Shown here piece by piece: positions 35,210 through 47,700 of a stretch of 64,000 nt of DNA (positions are counted from its first letter, which is position 1; each line of letters starts with the position of its first letter). The stretch comes from Nematostella vectensis (Eukaryota > Cnidaria > Anthozoa > Actiniaria > Edwardsiidae): assembly GCF_932526225.1 (NCBI RefSeq), contig NC_064035.1:16729969-16793968 (forward strand). Direction: 5' to 3'. The position numbers were made by a program, and so were the translations under genes. A model generated the notes under the pieces. The model ran no database searches and was not told the origin of the DNA. It saw nothing but the letters and a program-made list of their open reading frames with translations.

Positions 35210-37153
35210 AGCGCTCAGAACATTTGAATAATTAGTGTTAGGCGGCCGACACTGTGTATTGTTGTAAGATATCCTGACGAATGCTCGGTTCAAGAAAGAC
35301 AGTGCAATCAGCAAAAAAACAAAACTGTATCGAATAAACAATGACAAACACCACCCTAACCGAACACAATGCCGCTCTCCATTCTTGAGTACTAGAGAAA
35401 CATTGGGGACGTGTTTTTATCAGAACAAAGTTTGTAGGGAAATGCTCATATTTTCACCACTTGCCACAAGCTCTTTTACATTATCGCCATTCATAAACGG
35501 AAGGCGCTTCATAAAATATAGCATCTACATGTTTAAAACTCCGAGAGCATTAAATGAACAATTACAGTGCGTCCATTCTTATGATAACTAGCCAAACGCT
35601 ATCGTTACACGGTGTGCCTAGTTAATGCCATATAACAGTATATTTTGTTCTATGGCGGTTTTATCAACTTTGTTACATTTTGGCTTTAAAATGATACCAC
35701 GTTTTAATCACAATGCTACAACTCCCGGCAAAAAAACCTCTTCAACATCTAATTTTAAAATGTTAAATTACGGCTCTGAATCTTTCTCAAGACAAAAAGT
35801 CTAATTGTTTTAATTTTTTTCGGCCCGTTACTCAATTCGCGAATTTAATAATAAATATTAAAAGCTGGAAGATCGTACAACCAAACTCTCGATAGTTAGG
35901 AGCTATTTATTCTTTACGTTACAAAATAAGTTGCAATCAAAGTTTAAAATTTTGGGGGTTGAGAATTTTGTTTGGATTAAAGCTGTAGTTATGTTGTGTG
36001 GAATTTTTAGCAACCTTTTTTCAATAGTTTAAGACGACGTTTTTCGTCCAGTATTCTTTTATCTAAACCCTTTAGAATTGATCTTTTTATTTCTTTAATT
36101 CCGCTCAAACAAGCAAAGTAATTTTGAATACTACAATAGACATGATAAAAAGATAATGTTGGGAATTAAAACTCGCATAACCCGCAAGCTTCGAGAAAAA
36201 GAATTACGCCGAACTGAACGTGGCGAGATTTGATAAATAAATGAATTCCTGAATTGAATTTTCGCTCTAAGTAAACGCGTCTATCATTTTGGAATGTTTG
36301 TTGTTCAACATATTACAGGCTAAATGACGCACCAAGATAGGTAAATAAAAGCATATTGTTGCATTGTAGACGAGGCTAGAGAGTGTTGTATAATAACCAT
36401 CTAAAACTGGCAAAATCCTTTTCACGGCTAGTAAGTGGCTTTTCAGGGTATACTTTTCGTCAGAATACTACTAATTATTTTTTATTTAAGAGCACAGCGG
36501 GTATTCATCTTTTGCAAAATATATATTCCGTACTCAAAAAAACACTTGATAATAGACCAGCTTAGTGTAGAATGCAGAAGTAATACGTTTTAATTCTCGA
36601 TACTATTTTCATGTGTCCCAAGGCAATGACGATTCGCGAGAAAATCTGTACGTTTTTTCAAGTAACTCGAATCCCTATTCCAACTGACAAGCGCGGAAAG
36701 TGCGAAACCCGACAGAGAGAACGCTTCATGAATACTCTCTCATTAACACAACCTATCGTGCATCGTTAAAATTTAAATAACTCGCTCCCCCGATAATTAT
36801 AGAAGAATATCGTGGCCGCGGTTCGTGTCTTTTGTTTTACGTCAAATGCGACTCATAATAGGTCAGCCAATATCAATACAAACTCCAACATTTGTGGCAA
36901 ATCTGGCATATTTTTTCCTTTGTTCAAAAAGATTATATGTATACTATACTTAGCGTGTTAAAAACGTCTTTTTGACATTTTACGAGCTCACCTTAGATAC
37001 CAAAAAGATGACAATTTTCCATGAATACATTTGTATCTTTTTAACTTCAGATTGTTTGGTGGAGTTAAGTTTTAATCTCAAATATATCCGTGACTGTATA
37101 GTTTAGTGTCTATCGCACATTAAGGTGTAACAGTTCCTGTTTTGCTCTTTCAG
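35210..37153. other. Upstream flank of PTF1A, no gene recognised
   Basis: AT-rich non-coding DNA upstream of PTF1A. ORFs of 60-68 codons have no recognisable content. Confidence 0.5.
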
Positions 37154-37239
37154 ATAAGATGCCCTTCAAGCAGGCTTGGGTTGTTTATAGCTTCGGATCT
37201 GCTCTCTTTGTGGTTCTTTACGTTAGAGTACTTAATGAG
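37154..37239 (+). CDS. Candidate first coding exon with a membrane segment (orphan)
   Basis: A good acceptor (tttgctctttcag, ending 37153) and a GAG|GTAATA donor at 37240 bracket an 86-nt exon. ATG at 37159 opens a 27-codon phase-0 frame: MPFKQAW, then a hydrophobic stretch of about 17 residues (VVYSFGSALFVVLYV), then RVLNE. This looks like a short cytoplasmic tail plus signal anchor or first transmembrane helix. No partner exon was found downstream on the plus strand. It may be a real terminal exon of a small membrane protein or chance. Confidence 0.3.
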
Positions 37240-40102
37240 GTAATAACAAGAAGTTTGCGCGCACGGCCAAGATAACGCCGCCATCCCTGTACCTCATTCT
37301 GATAAAAAGGGAGATCTCTTTACGACGGAAGTACAAGTGGAGTGTACAAGATAAAATCACCGCTTATTCAAGCACGTAACAGCCACACTAATTACTTGCG
37401 ACAAACTTAGCCTTTAACAAGCGGTCTCTCAGCCGTGATCAAGACTACTTATTGAAAATTAAGACTTTTGCAATATAAACGAGCACAAAGCGGTGGTAAC
37501 GAAAAACTAGACGCGAGAATAGGGGAAGGGGGACAATACACATTGTTTTTTTGCACTGTTCTGGTTCTTATTAGCGATAATGGGGCTAGTGGGACTATTG
37601 GCTAGGCGCCACTTTCCCGGCTCGAGCGCTTAATCCGTACGATAGTGACTGTAGCGACTTGCACCGACTTGACGACGCAATACAAAATGTTGCTGAGTGC
37701 TTGCAGCGTGTTTAAAGCTACTGAAAGTATTGGCTGTACACGGAGAAGATTATTATTTCCGTCTAATCAATTTCTACTCGTTATTTCGTTATCAGTGGAT
37801 CGTAATTAGGCCCGTAATCAGATAGAACCGCCCGTATATGTACGTTAATTTCACGCCAAATTACGGTGCGTGCAAATGAAACGGGCTTAATGTATCGAGC
37901 CATGTGCTAATTAAAGGGAGAGTGAAAAGTACAACTCGCAGCTCACACACAGAGCTGTTCATTTCGTCTGTTCGTCACACAGCTAATGAACGCTGGCAGT
38001 TTGCTAGCGGCAAATGAAATTGCTTTGAGCTTCATCAAATAAACTTGGTTGTATTTAACGAACTAGTGCTCACAATGGGTGAAGTATCTTTGAGTAATTA
38101 GAAGTCTCATTAGCTTTAGGTTTCGGAGGAATCAATTCTATTGTGGTATTTGTCTTTCGTTCACACTTTGATCTCACACGTTATATAGAAGAACACAAAA
38201 ATCCAAACATAAAGCAAACGATACCGCTTCACATACCCCTCAAAGGGTATCAAAGGCCAACTGTAGTACTCTTCATGAATGGGGTTTTTATTCAAGGTAC
38301 TAAATTAACTGATATTCAGTTTTGACAGACAATTAATTTCATTGACGTGTTAGATGACTGAAGTTGAACCGTGCGTATTGTTATGTCATAATTCATATAC
38401 AGATACAATTTGTCTCTAGTTTACACCTACCATTAGTTGAAAATGGCACTACGTTGTCGAAGCAATAATAACCCACGCTATCCCCAGAAGCTCTTTCGTA
38501 AACAAAACATCAATATGTATTCAGAGATTTCACAAACTTTAAAGCATAAAAAATAATGTGGGTTAATAACCATCTACCATTTAATCAGAGAGCTAGAATA
38601 TTCTACCCTGCGTTCAGTTACAAATATCAAAATACCATTTAACATAACTCCGTTTTTAGCATCTCCATATTTTATTGCAATTACTGGTATAATTAGTTGA
38701 TTTGGGATATTATCGTACAGATAATTATCGCATCAAAGGTAATCGTCTTACATGAAAGCAAAGGTAAGGTAACTATGAGAGCAATTTCAAGACTGATGGT
38801 GACATTCTACTTGTAAACTCCACTTGAAAAAGTTCGGACTCTTTTTCTTAAAACAGGTGTTTGGAGCACTACAGGTCTTGTGTTGTTAAGAATCTGCTGT
38901 TGTGAAATTACCCATTGTATAATTTGGTATTTTATCGGATTAAAATGCCGAACAAAAGAGAAATCCTTGTTGTTAATGTAGAAAGGTTGTAAATCCTGTC
39001 ACGACTCTTATGTAGTAATATTTGGGGTAGTTGTTTTAATACTTTTAATTTATTTTATCTTCCGTGTTAGCAGAGCTTTCTTAAACAAGTTTTATTCATT
39101 GGGTTCGTATATATCTTATTTATCATTCGCTACTGCATTTTATCTACGAAAGTGAAAGTTAAAACGAGTCCAACCGTTAGTAAAATAAGTTCATACACCG
39201 TCCAATATTCCTTACTTTGCGGGGTCTTAATCACGGAAGAAAATCGAGTACTGTCCGTGTGGTTAACACTCAGTCACTACGCCGAGCAACACGACAACAG
39301 CTAGCTTCCGGGTCATTCTAGTAGCGAATAAATGTTTAACACAAGAGAAAGGCTTCGGCCCCACAGCTATCACAGTGACGGTCAAGTGATTAGGGCAAAC
39401 CTCGCACGTGTTGACTTTTAATCTCAAGAATAGAAAAGAACAAAAAATATCCGTGTTGCGTGACCTGTCAAGAGATCTTCAAGACGCTTACCTACAAGAA
39501 GCAAATGGCTATTTCTTTGGGGGTAGTTTTCAGGCGTACACAGTGTACAGGGAAGCCACGGCTATCTACGTACACATAGCTAATAGATTTCTATTTGTGG
39601 GGGGAGGGAGGGGGTAGTTTTCAGCCGTGCATCGTGTACTTAGAAAAGCCACGGCTACCCAGCTACACAAAGCTAAGTTTAAGCACCTTCTTTAAGAATC
39701 TTATCAGTTGGTGGGGGAAGAATACGTTTATTTGAAAGATCACTCACAACTTTTGTCGAACTTCTGAGTTACAGTTGATAGCAAGAGAGAAAATATACTT
39801 TTCATAGATGTCTGGTACATTGTATAATGTAGTTAAATACAACATGGGCTTATATGCTGTGTTCAGCATTGTTTGTTATTGTTCGTTTGTTATTGTTAGG
39901 TGTATATGAAAAATATTAACAAATTAAGGACCTGATTTGTCAAAGGCAGCTACAAGAACCCTATTCAGCCTGATCTTAAAAGATTCTAGTGGCGCAGGCA
40001 TAGATATTATATGCTAAAGATTTGGCGAAACTACAAAAGGAGCATTTTAGGCGTTCGAAAGCTAGGGAATGCGTTTTCCGAGATCCTATGGCTTAGCGCT
40101 TT
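37240..40102. other. No gene recognised
   Basis: AT-rich intergenic DNA. I found no partner for the candidate exon at 37154 and no recognised frame. A short near-repeat (GGGGGTAGTTTTCAG / GGGGGTAGTTTTCAGCCGTG) occurs around 39520 and 39610. Confidence 0.45.
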
Positions 40103-40174
40103 GGTCTGTCTATAGGTCTGTCTATAGGTCTGTCTATAGGTCTGTCTATAGGTCTGTCTATAGGTCTGTCTATA
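40103..40174. repeat. 12-bp tandem repeat, 6 copies
   Basis: Six perfect copies of GGTCTGTCTATA. Confidence 0.95.
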
Positions 40175-40203
40175 ACTTAGAGCCGTCCGGGTCTTAGAGA
40201 CCA

Positions 40204-40332
40204 GGGCCGGGTTCCTGGAAAGCAGGTTAGCGCGCTAGCCCAAGGATAAATATGGCCTTCTTGACATTTGATTGGATAAACAGGGCATTAATCCCTGGAT
40301 TAGCCTTAACCTGCTTTCTAGGAACCCGGCCC
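40204..40332. mobile_element. 129-bp palindromic MITE
   Basis: GGGCCGGGTTCCTGGAAAGC at the left end is the near-perfect complement of the right end (GCTTTCTAGGAACCCGGCCC). The arms are about 26 bp around a 77-bp centre. No clear target duplication was seen. Confidence 0.8.
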
Positions 40333-40522
40333 AGAAAAACCCTATAAGAGGTCTAAAAAAAAGTTGATTCCGCTCTTACATCCTGCGGCAAAAGAACCTA
40401 GTTGTACCTGCCTACACGGCTCTTTTGAGTAGCTTTCACCACAAGACGTCTTCTAGACTTCTACTACTAGAAAGCATCTGGAAGGTAGTATGGTCTGGTT
40501 GTGACTGATAAATACCAAGAAG

Positions 40523-41256
40523 AGATTTTATAACTTTCTACAGTCTGAAGAATTACATAGATTACCTGTCTTCGTGGTGTACTTTTTTAATTGTCTATCA
40601 TATCCTGCCTCTACCGTAATGATTTTTGCCTAGCTGTTTGCTGTTATATCCTGCCTCTACCGTAATGATTTTTGACTAGCTGTTTGGGCGATAACTCTAC
40701 GGTACCGTAATGATTTTTGACAAGCTGTTTGGGCGATAACTCTACGGTACCGTAATGATTTTTGACTAGCTGTTTGGGCGATAACTCTACGGTACCGTAT
40801 TGATTTTTGACTAGCTGTTTGGGCGATAACTCTACGGTACCGTAATGATTTTTGACTAGCTGTTTGGGCGATAACTCATTTTAACTCAAGATTTTATAAC
40901 TTTCTACAGTCTGAAGAATTACATAGATTACCTGTCTTCGTGGTGTACTTTTTTAATTGTCTATCATATCCTGCCTCTACCGTAATGATTTTTGCCTAGC
41001 TGTTTGCTGTTATATCCTGCCTTTACCGTAATGATTTTTGACTAGCTGTTTGGGCGATAACTCTACGGTACCGTAATGATTTTTGACTAGCTGTTTGGGC
41101 GATAACTCTACGGTACCGTAATGATTTTTGACTAGCTGTTTGGGCGATAACTCTACGGTACCGTAATGATTTTTGACTAGCTGTTTGGGCGATAACTCTA
41201 CGGTACCGTAATGATTTTTGACTAGCTGTTTGGGCGATAACTCTACGGTACCGTAA
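40523..41256. repeat. 367-bp direct duplication of the array edge
   Basis: The stretch starting GATTTTATAACTTTCTACAG at 40523 recurs at 40890, carrying the unique left flank plus the first units of the 45-bp array. The array has therefore been partly duplicated together with its border. Confidence 0.8.
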
Positions 41257-42240
41257 TGATTTTTGACTAGCTGTTTGGGCGATAACTCTACGGTACCGTA
41301 ATGATTTTTGACTAGCTGTTTGGGCGATAACTCTACGGTACCGTAATGATTTTTGACTAGCTGTTTGGGCGATAACTCTACGGTACCGTAATGATTTTTG
41401 ACTAGCTGTTTGGGCGATAACTCTACGGTACCGTAATGATTTTTGACTAGCTGTTTGGGCGATAACTCTACGGTACCGTAATGATTTTTAACTAGCTGTT
41501 TGGGCGATAACTCAACGGTACCGTAATGATTTTTGACTAGCTGTTTGGGCGATAACTCAACGGTACCGTAATGATTTTTGACTAGCTGTTTGGGCGATAA
41601 CTCAACGGTACCGTAATGATTTTTGACTAGCTGTTTGGGCGATAACTCTACGGTACCGTAATGATTTTTGACTAGCTGTTTGGGCGATAACTCTACGGTA
41701 CCGTAATGATTTTTGACTAGCTGTTTGGGCGATAACTCAACGGTACCGTAATGATTTTTGACTAGCTGTTTGGGCGATAACTCAACGGTACCGTAATGAT
41801 TTTTGACTAGCTGTTTGGGCGATAACTCTACGGTACTGTAATGATTTTTGACTAGCTGTTTGGGCGATAACTCTACGGTACCGTAATGATTTTTGACTAG
41901 CTGTTTGGGCGATAACTCTACGGTACCGTAATGATTTTTGACTAGCTGTTTGGGCAATAACTCTACGGTACCGTAATGATTTTTGACTAGCTGTTTGGGC
42001 GATAACTCTACGGTACCGTAATGATTTTTGACTAGCTGTTTGGGCGATAACTCTACGGTACCGTAATGATTATTGACTAGCTTTTTGGGCGATAACTCTA
42101 CGGTACCGTAATGATTTTTGACTAGCTGTTTGGGCGATAACTCAACGGTACCGTAATGATTTTTGACTAGCTGTTTGGGCGATAACTCTACGGTACTTTT
42201 TTAATTGTCTGCCATATCCTGCCTCTACCGTAATGATTTT
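40612..42240. repeat. 45-bp minisatellite, over 30 copies
   Basis: The unit contains ACGGTACCGTAATGATTTTT followed by GACTAGCTGTTTGGGCGATAACTCT (given in two parts). Units are nearly identical. ACGGTACCGT is a perfect palindrome in each unit. Because 45 is a multiple of three, the minus strand stays open for 315 codons (41957-41010) as a 15-residue repeat, SPKQLVKNHYGTVEL. The flank motif TTTTTTAATTGTCT is present at both ends of the array. Confidence 0.95.
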
Positions 42241-42423
42241 TGCTGTTTGGGCGATGACTCTACGGAGCTCGTCGGGGTTCTTCGGGCGATGCATTAACCT
42301 TGAAATTGGCTATTTATTTTTTTCGTGTACTCATCAGGGGTCACCAAAGAGATCCAGTGCCACCAAGAGCTAGAACAAAGCCAAAAATAGCTGTTTTTAA
42401 AAAGGCAAACACCTTTGATCACC

Positions 42424-42690
42424 CGTGATGCATTGCCAGCTTACCCTACCCGTGATGCATTGCTTACTCACCCTACCCGTGGTGCATCGCCAGCTCACCC
42501 TACCAGTGATGCATTGCTAACTCACCCTACCAATGATGCATTGCCAACTAACCCCACTCGTGATGCATTGCTAACTCACCCTACCCGTGGTGCATTGCCA
42601 GCTCACCCTACCAGTGATGCATTGCTTACTCACCCTACCCGTGGTGCATTGCTAGCTCACCCTGCCCGTGATACATTGCTTACTCACTTT
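42424..42690. repeat. 27-bp minisatellite, about 10 copies
   Basis: The unit is CGTGATGCATTGC plus (C/T)(A/T)(G/A)CTCACCCTACC. Nine-residue periodicity (TRDALLTHP-like) appears in the plus-strand frame. GATGCATTGC contains the palindrome ATGCAT. Confidence 0.9.
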
Positions 42691-42698
42691 CAAGACGT

Positions 42699-42835
42699 GG
42701 CCTCTGGAAAAGACAAGCTTCCCACTCTGTTTAGACATGATCACTGGAAAAAACAAGCTTCCCACTCTGTCTAGACATGACCACTCGGAAAGGAAGCTTC
42801 TCACTCTGTCTAGACGTTGCCCCTGGAAACACAAG
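42699..42835. repeat. 40-bp tandem repeat, 3 copies
   Basis: The core AAGCTTCCCACTCTGTCTAG recurs at about 42714, 42754 and 42793, with CTGGAAA between copies. It directly adjoins the 27-bp array. Confidence 0.85.
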
Positions 42836-42967
42836 CGTTTTCATAATAATTGGTTGTATAATACGATCGAAAACAGGCGCGTACACATGGAAGAGCGTTA
42901 AAAAGTATCTTCTATTAGAGTCGGTTTTAAATAAACGTTTTTATTACAAATTATTTACGTTAGTTTG

Positions 42968-43127
42968 AGGTATCTTTTAGGGGGTAAATTCATGCCTAAC
43001 CACGCCCACTTTAGTATCTTTTAGGGTTGAAATATAACCAGACCACGCCCACCTTAGTATCTTTTAGGGTTGAAATATTACCAGACCACGCCCACTTTAG
43101 TATCTTTTAGGGTTGAAATATAACCAT
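42968..43127. repeat. 43-44-bp tandem repeat, 4 copies
   Basis: TATCTTTTAGGGTTGAAATA occurs at 42971 (variant), 43015, 43058 and 43101, with GACCACGCCCAC in each spacer. Confidence 0.9.
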
Positions 43128-44657
43128 GTTTTGTTTTCAAAAAATCCCGACAATGATCCCCATCCGGCCATAAAGTGGGTTATTTCTTATTAATGAATCT
43201 TTAAATACTATGCTTTTTTTATATGTTAGCCATAACTGCGCACCCCCCTTAGCCAATACTGGGGGCGCGCATGGAGAAATCTTCACATTGAAGACCCGGG
43301 GCATTTAAAAGTTAGTTTATACATTAACTTTACACCGGCGTAGATATTACCAAATAGTCATTTTCTTTATCATGCGTCGCGTTTCATTAATAAGAGCAAC
43401 AATTTAGCGGAAGCCTAAAATAGGGGAGGTGCTAATCATGACGAATTTGGTTAAAATTACCGGGGGAATATCCTGACTAAATTCCCTACTTGACCAGATT
43501 CCCTCCGTGAACACAAGTACGATTGCATTGTGGGATTGTTACGCTCTCGCACTCTCGGCTCGCAAGGCACATGGGTAGTGTGGCTTGCGTGCACATGTTT
43601 AGTAATGATTTACCGCTGAACCCTTCTACAGTTCCCTGTGTGTTCACGTTCCCAAGTTTGTCTATCTGAAGTGGTGGTAGGGGGGGAGGGGGTGGTGGTA
43701 TTGAGCTTGTTGTTTTCAAATGACCACACAACAGAATCAGGAGGATTTTTCTCCAACAGCATTTCGATGATCGAATGAATAAAAACAAAATCTTCGCTTC
43801 GCTTTGTCCATTTTGTCAGATTTTTGGGCAATTAATGATTTTTCCCATTTCCATGTAATAAGCAAATAAACCAAACAGGGCGCGCGGGTGTAAGGAAGGT
43901 AAAAAAAAAAAAACGTAACAGCTGGTTTCCATCTAACCCCCTTCTTTGATAGCGTATGTGATGATAAAAACTGCGCCTTCACACATTTTAATAACAAGAA
44001 CTTTATTGCGAGCGGAATAATAGCTGCATTTTTTAACATCAAACATTTCTGAAATTTTGAGATTGCCGAAAGAAAAATATTTCGACCATTCATATTTCAA
44101 TAAAATTATATAGCAGTTGCTTTCTACAAAACAAATATGAACTCACTTTTAAAGAAATCGACCTTATAAATGTCTCAAATTGGAAAGTACCGGATTTAGC
44201 CGGAGAGTCTACCTTCGCCCTCTACACAATCATGCTTTTCCACCACTTTTCCACCACTTTTCCCACACACTTCCCTGTCAGTAGGGAGCAATAAAGAAGC
44301 TCTTGTCTCTAATGAAAGAACTAGAATGGCACTGCGTACTAGGTCTAATGACTTAGATCCCAATACTTATTGTTAAGAACATGTCCCTCGCCCCTCTCCA
44401 TGTTATGTCCAATGTTTGTGGTATGTTCGCCGGTTCGTCATCTTCACTCCGTTCAGTCCAACGTTAGGGTGGTACTGTTCCGTTCCTTTCCCAAATCCAT
44501 TCCGTCCAATGCGTTGTTATCGTGGGAGTGGAAGTGACAAGCAGTTCGCGTTAGAGCACGTCCGCTGTTCCGTGTAGTCCATTCCACTCCGTCATGTCAA
44601 GAGGGGGCGCAATGTGTGTTGTCAGTTCATGGGACCAGGTGTGATCATTTGAGTTCT
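43128..44657. other. No gene recognised; 3' flank of RBM45
   Basis: Minus-strand frames of 73-118 codons occur (43486-44093), one with a proline run from a GGT/GGG-rich tract. None is recognised. The segment lies downstream of RBM45. Confidence 0.45.
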
Positions 44658-44663
44658 TTTATT
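44658..44663 (-). terminator. RBM45 polyadenylation signal AATAAA
   Basis: Minus-strand AATAAA about 100 nt past the RBM45 stop at 44760, implying a short 3' UTR. Confidence 0.65.
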
Positions 44664-44759
44664 ACGCATTGTGCAGTTCGTGCCGTTGTCCGCTATGTAC
44701 GTAGTAGCGCAAACTTCCAGCGCGTTTATGTACATTACCTTGGGTGACGCGGGTGTTGT

Positions 44760-47700
44760 TTACGTGCGGGGGCGTTTTCTTGATGACTCGTTCCGCGGTG
44801 GATCGGCGAGCATCACCTTGAGCTTCATGCCCAGGACATCGTGACCGTGCAAACCCTGTATTGCGGCATCGGCAGATTGCTTGGCCGCGAACTTCGCGTA
44901 GCCAAAGTTCCTCTCCTTCATCATCCACACGTCGATCAGGTTGCCGAACCTGCTGAAGACGTCCTTTAGCACGTGGTCCGGCGGGGGCGCGGGATTACAC
45001 ACGATGAACAGACGCGACGCGACGTCCGCATTCTGATCGGCGAGGGGGGCCGGGGCGGGCAGTGCGGCAGTCGTGTACACAGGGCTACCATCAATGCTGA
45101 ACCCCGCCATACTTGGCAAAGAACTCTTCGAGTCATACATGTGCTGCATGCTCGTGTCATTGCCACCCGGTCGACCGCTTGGCGGATCCTCGGCGAACTT
45201 TACCACTAATTTATTGCCCGGTGGGTATTCAAAGCCATTGAGCTTTTCCTTGGCGTAAATAGCAGAGCCAACGCTGTTATAGGTGACATATGCGAACCCC
45301 TTGGACTCTCCCGTGTTGTAATTGCGCTTCAGATCGCATACCTGCATGCCCGGGATGATGTCAAAGAGGCGAACTACCTGCTCCTGCGTGACGGCTGTAG
45401 AGATGATGACGAACAGTCGCATGGGCGTGTGCGAGTTGGCGATGGACTCTGCTACCTGTGCGGCGGCCGGGTTGACTTGGGTCTGGTTTGAGAAGAAGTC
45501 CAGAGCTTGCTGGTGCATGGCCGGCTGGACAGTGGGCTGTGGAATAGCGGCTGCTGGGAACATGGCCGGCTCAAGAAAAGGGTTGAGAGGTACGCCAAAG
45601 GCTGGCGTGGCACTCGCTACAGCGGCTGCATCCCGTGCAATCTTATGAGACTTGGGTTCTGCCCACACTGCCTTCAGGGACTTATCACAGTTCTCAAGTG
45701 CCATAGCCGCTGTTGAAGACTTGTGGAATTTCACGTAACCGTAGCCTTTGTTTTCTCGAGTTTTGTGATCACGCACAATCTGCACATACTCAATGTCACC
45801 AAAGCTCTCAAACTTTGAGCGTAGGTCTTCGTCATTAAAGTCTTTAGGACAGATGACAAACAGTCTTGTCATAGTCGTTTGGTCTTGAAAGTCTGACTTC
45901 CCCCCAGAGTGTTTAGATTGGGCAATCATTGCCTGGAATGAACAGAGAAATTCAGTTACAGTTTGAAGTCAGAACAAGTGTGTCATGATGTTAGGTTGAC
46001 AGTAATATAGTAATTCTTGTCGGTTATTTTAAAACTGTCCACAATTAAGGCTCTCTCGCTGAAGTGGATGGAATTAGTCAATATCATGCCCCCAAAAACA
46101 GTCTACAAGCTATATGAAGCTGTTTGTGGGTACCTAATCTCATAAAATCTGTAATCCTTTAGTTCGTAGAATTACACAAGCAAAAATACTGCGTTGTCTG
46201 TTTTTCTAGTATCATCTTGGAAATCTACGGAAGTCTATGATACATAAAATCATAGAACGTGAATGGGGTGAGTGTGGAACAAGTATAGGAATATACAGCA
46301 CAGGAAAGCCTAGAACACTCGGCATATATGTATAGCCGCACGATTCCGTTGATACACTTCATGTTATCTGCGAGTCATGTGAGCATCCCTTAATGATTTT
46401 GTGCGAAAAGCGGTCAAAAGTAGAGTACTTGTGTCTGTGCCCTGTGCTCTGTCTTGATGCAAACAAGTTGACTCTGTCTTGATGCAAACAAGTTGAATGG
46501 TGCGTTCATAGATTATATATATCATCCAAGAAGTTGCTAATGGGTTATTGTTGTTAAAGGATGTTCCTTCGAATAACAGCCTCCGTGATAAAGGAATTAA
46601 ATGAAAAATGATTGAGATGAAAACCTTGTTGACGTAACACCCTACTCATACCAAAAAATGAATCGTCTTTACAAGCTGTTTAACTAGGTTTCACATTTCC
46701 TTATTTTATCCTTAGCTACATACCTTACAAGGCAGTTCTAACTGTATACAGTAAATCAAGGTAAGGCTTTTTGAGAAAACCACAGCAGAGAGGAAAAGGA
46801 AATTTGAACAAGACCTTGCTTTTGGAGACTAAAACACAACATTCTATTCTCCAACCCATGTTTATGGTGAATTCAGCTTGGTCTGAGTATAAAATTAGGG
46901 CTTTCTTTAGTTTCGGTCATTTTCACCATAGTGGGCTGAAGTATTTTGTCACAAAACAGTAAATCCATACAGATAATGTAAATTATAAATAAATCTGTTT
47001 TTGACAGTATTAGCATTCTTCTTTAAACCTGAAGTAGATAGTTCATAGCTGGTTAAGCCAATGAGCTTGTTTTAGTCACTGTAACTTTGTTTTGTGGTGT
47101 ACTGTTCATGGTGTATATGTAAGACAATATTTTTCTTGTAGTTGTCACATCAACATTCACCAAAAATGCATTCAAGGAAGCAGCAAGAAAGGCTTATGCA
47201 CTCCATAGCACAGGGCACGAAAGATTTTTTTATTCAAAATAAGAATGCATTTACTAAACTGTGGCTTATGCACTCCATAGCACAGGGCACGAAAGATTTT
47301 TTTATTCAAAATAAGAATGCATTTACTAAACTGTGTTCATAATCTACATGATAAAAAATAGTTTGAGCAAGTTGGGAATTTTGAGAAAGTAATCAAAAGC
47401 CATACAAAAATGATCCTGTTATTATTCTCAGAAAATATTAAAGTTGTACCCTATTTATTTTCTCTAGCTTTTTGATTATCAGGCATGTTGTAATTAGAAT
47501 GTTGGTCTAGGGATTTGCATAATGAAAATAAACTGTGATGGATCGAATAGAAAGAAAAAGCATTATTGGGATAATCTGCTAATTCACTTAGCAGAACTGA
47601 CCAATGCAAATAGTGCATTTGAGCACCGTAGCACTTTAGACCATAAATTCATAAAATCAGGTGTGTCTTTCAAGTAAAAAAAAGCAATTTGTACTGTAGA

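Noticed and set aside
41010..41957. 315-codon minus-strand ORF as a gene
   Set aside because: It is made entirely of near-identical 45-bp satellite units; openness follows from a unit length divisible by three. No promoter, splice context or non-repeat coding sequence.
44662..45716. Other frames of 66-108 codons over RBM45
   Set aside because: Shadows of the four-RRM reading frame.
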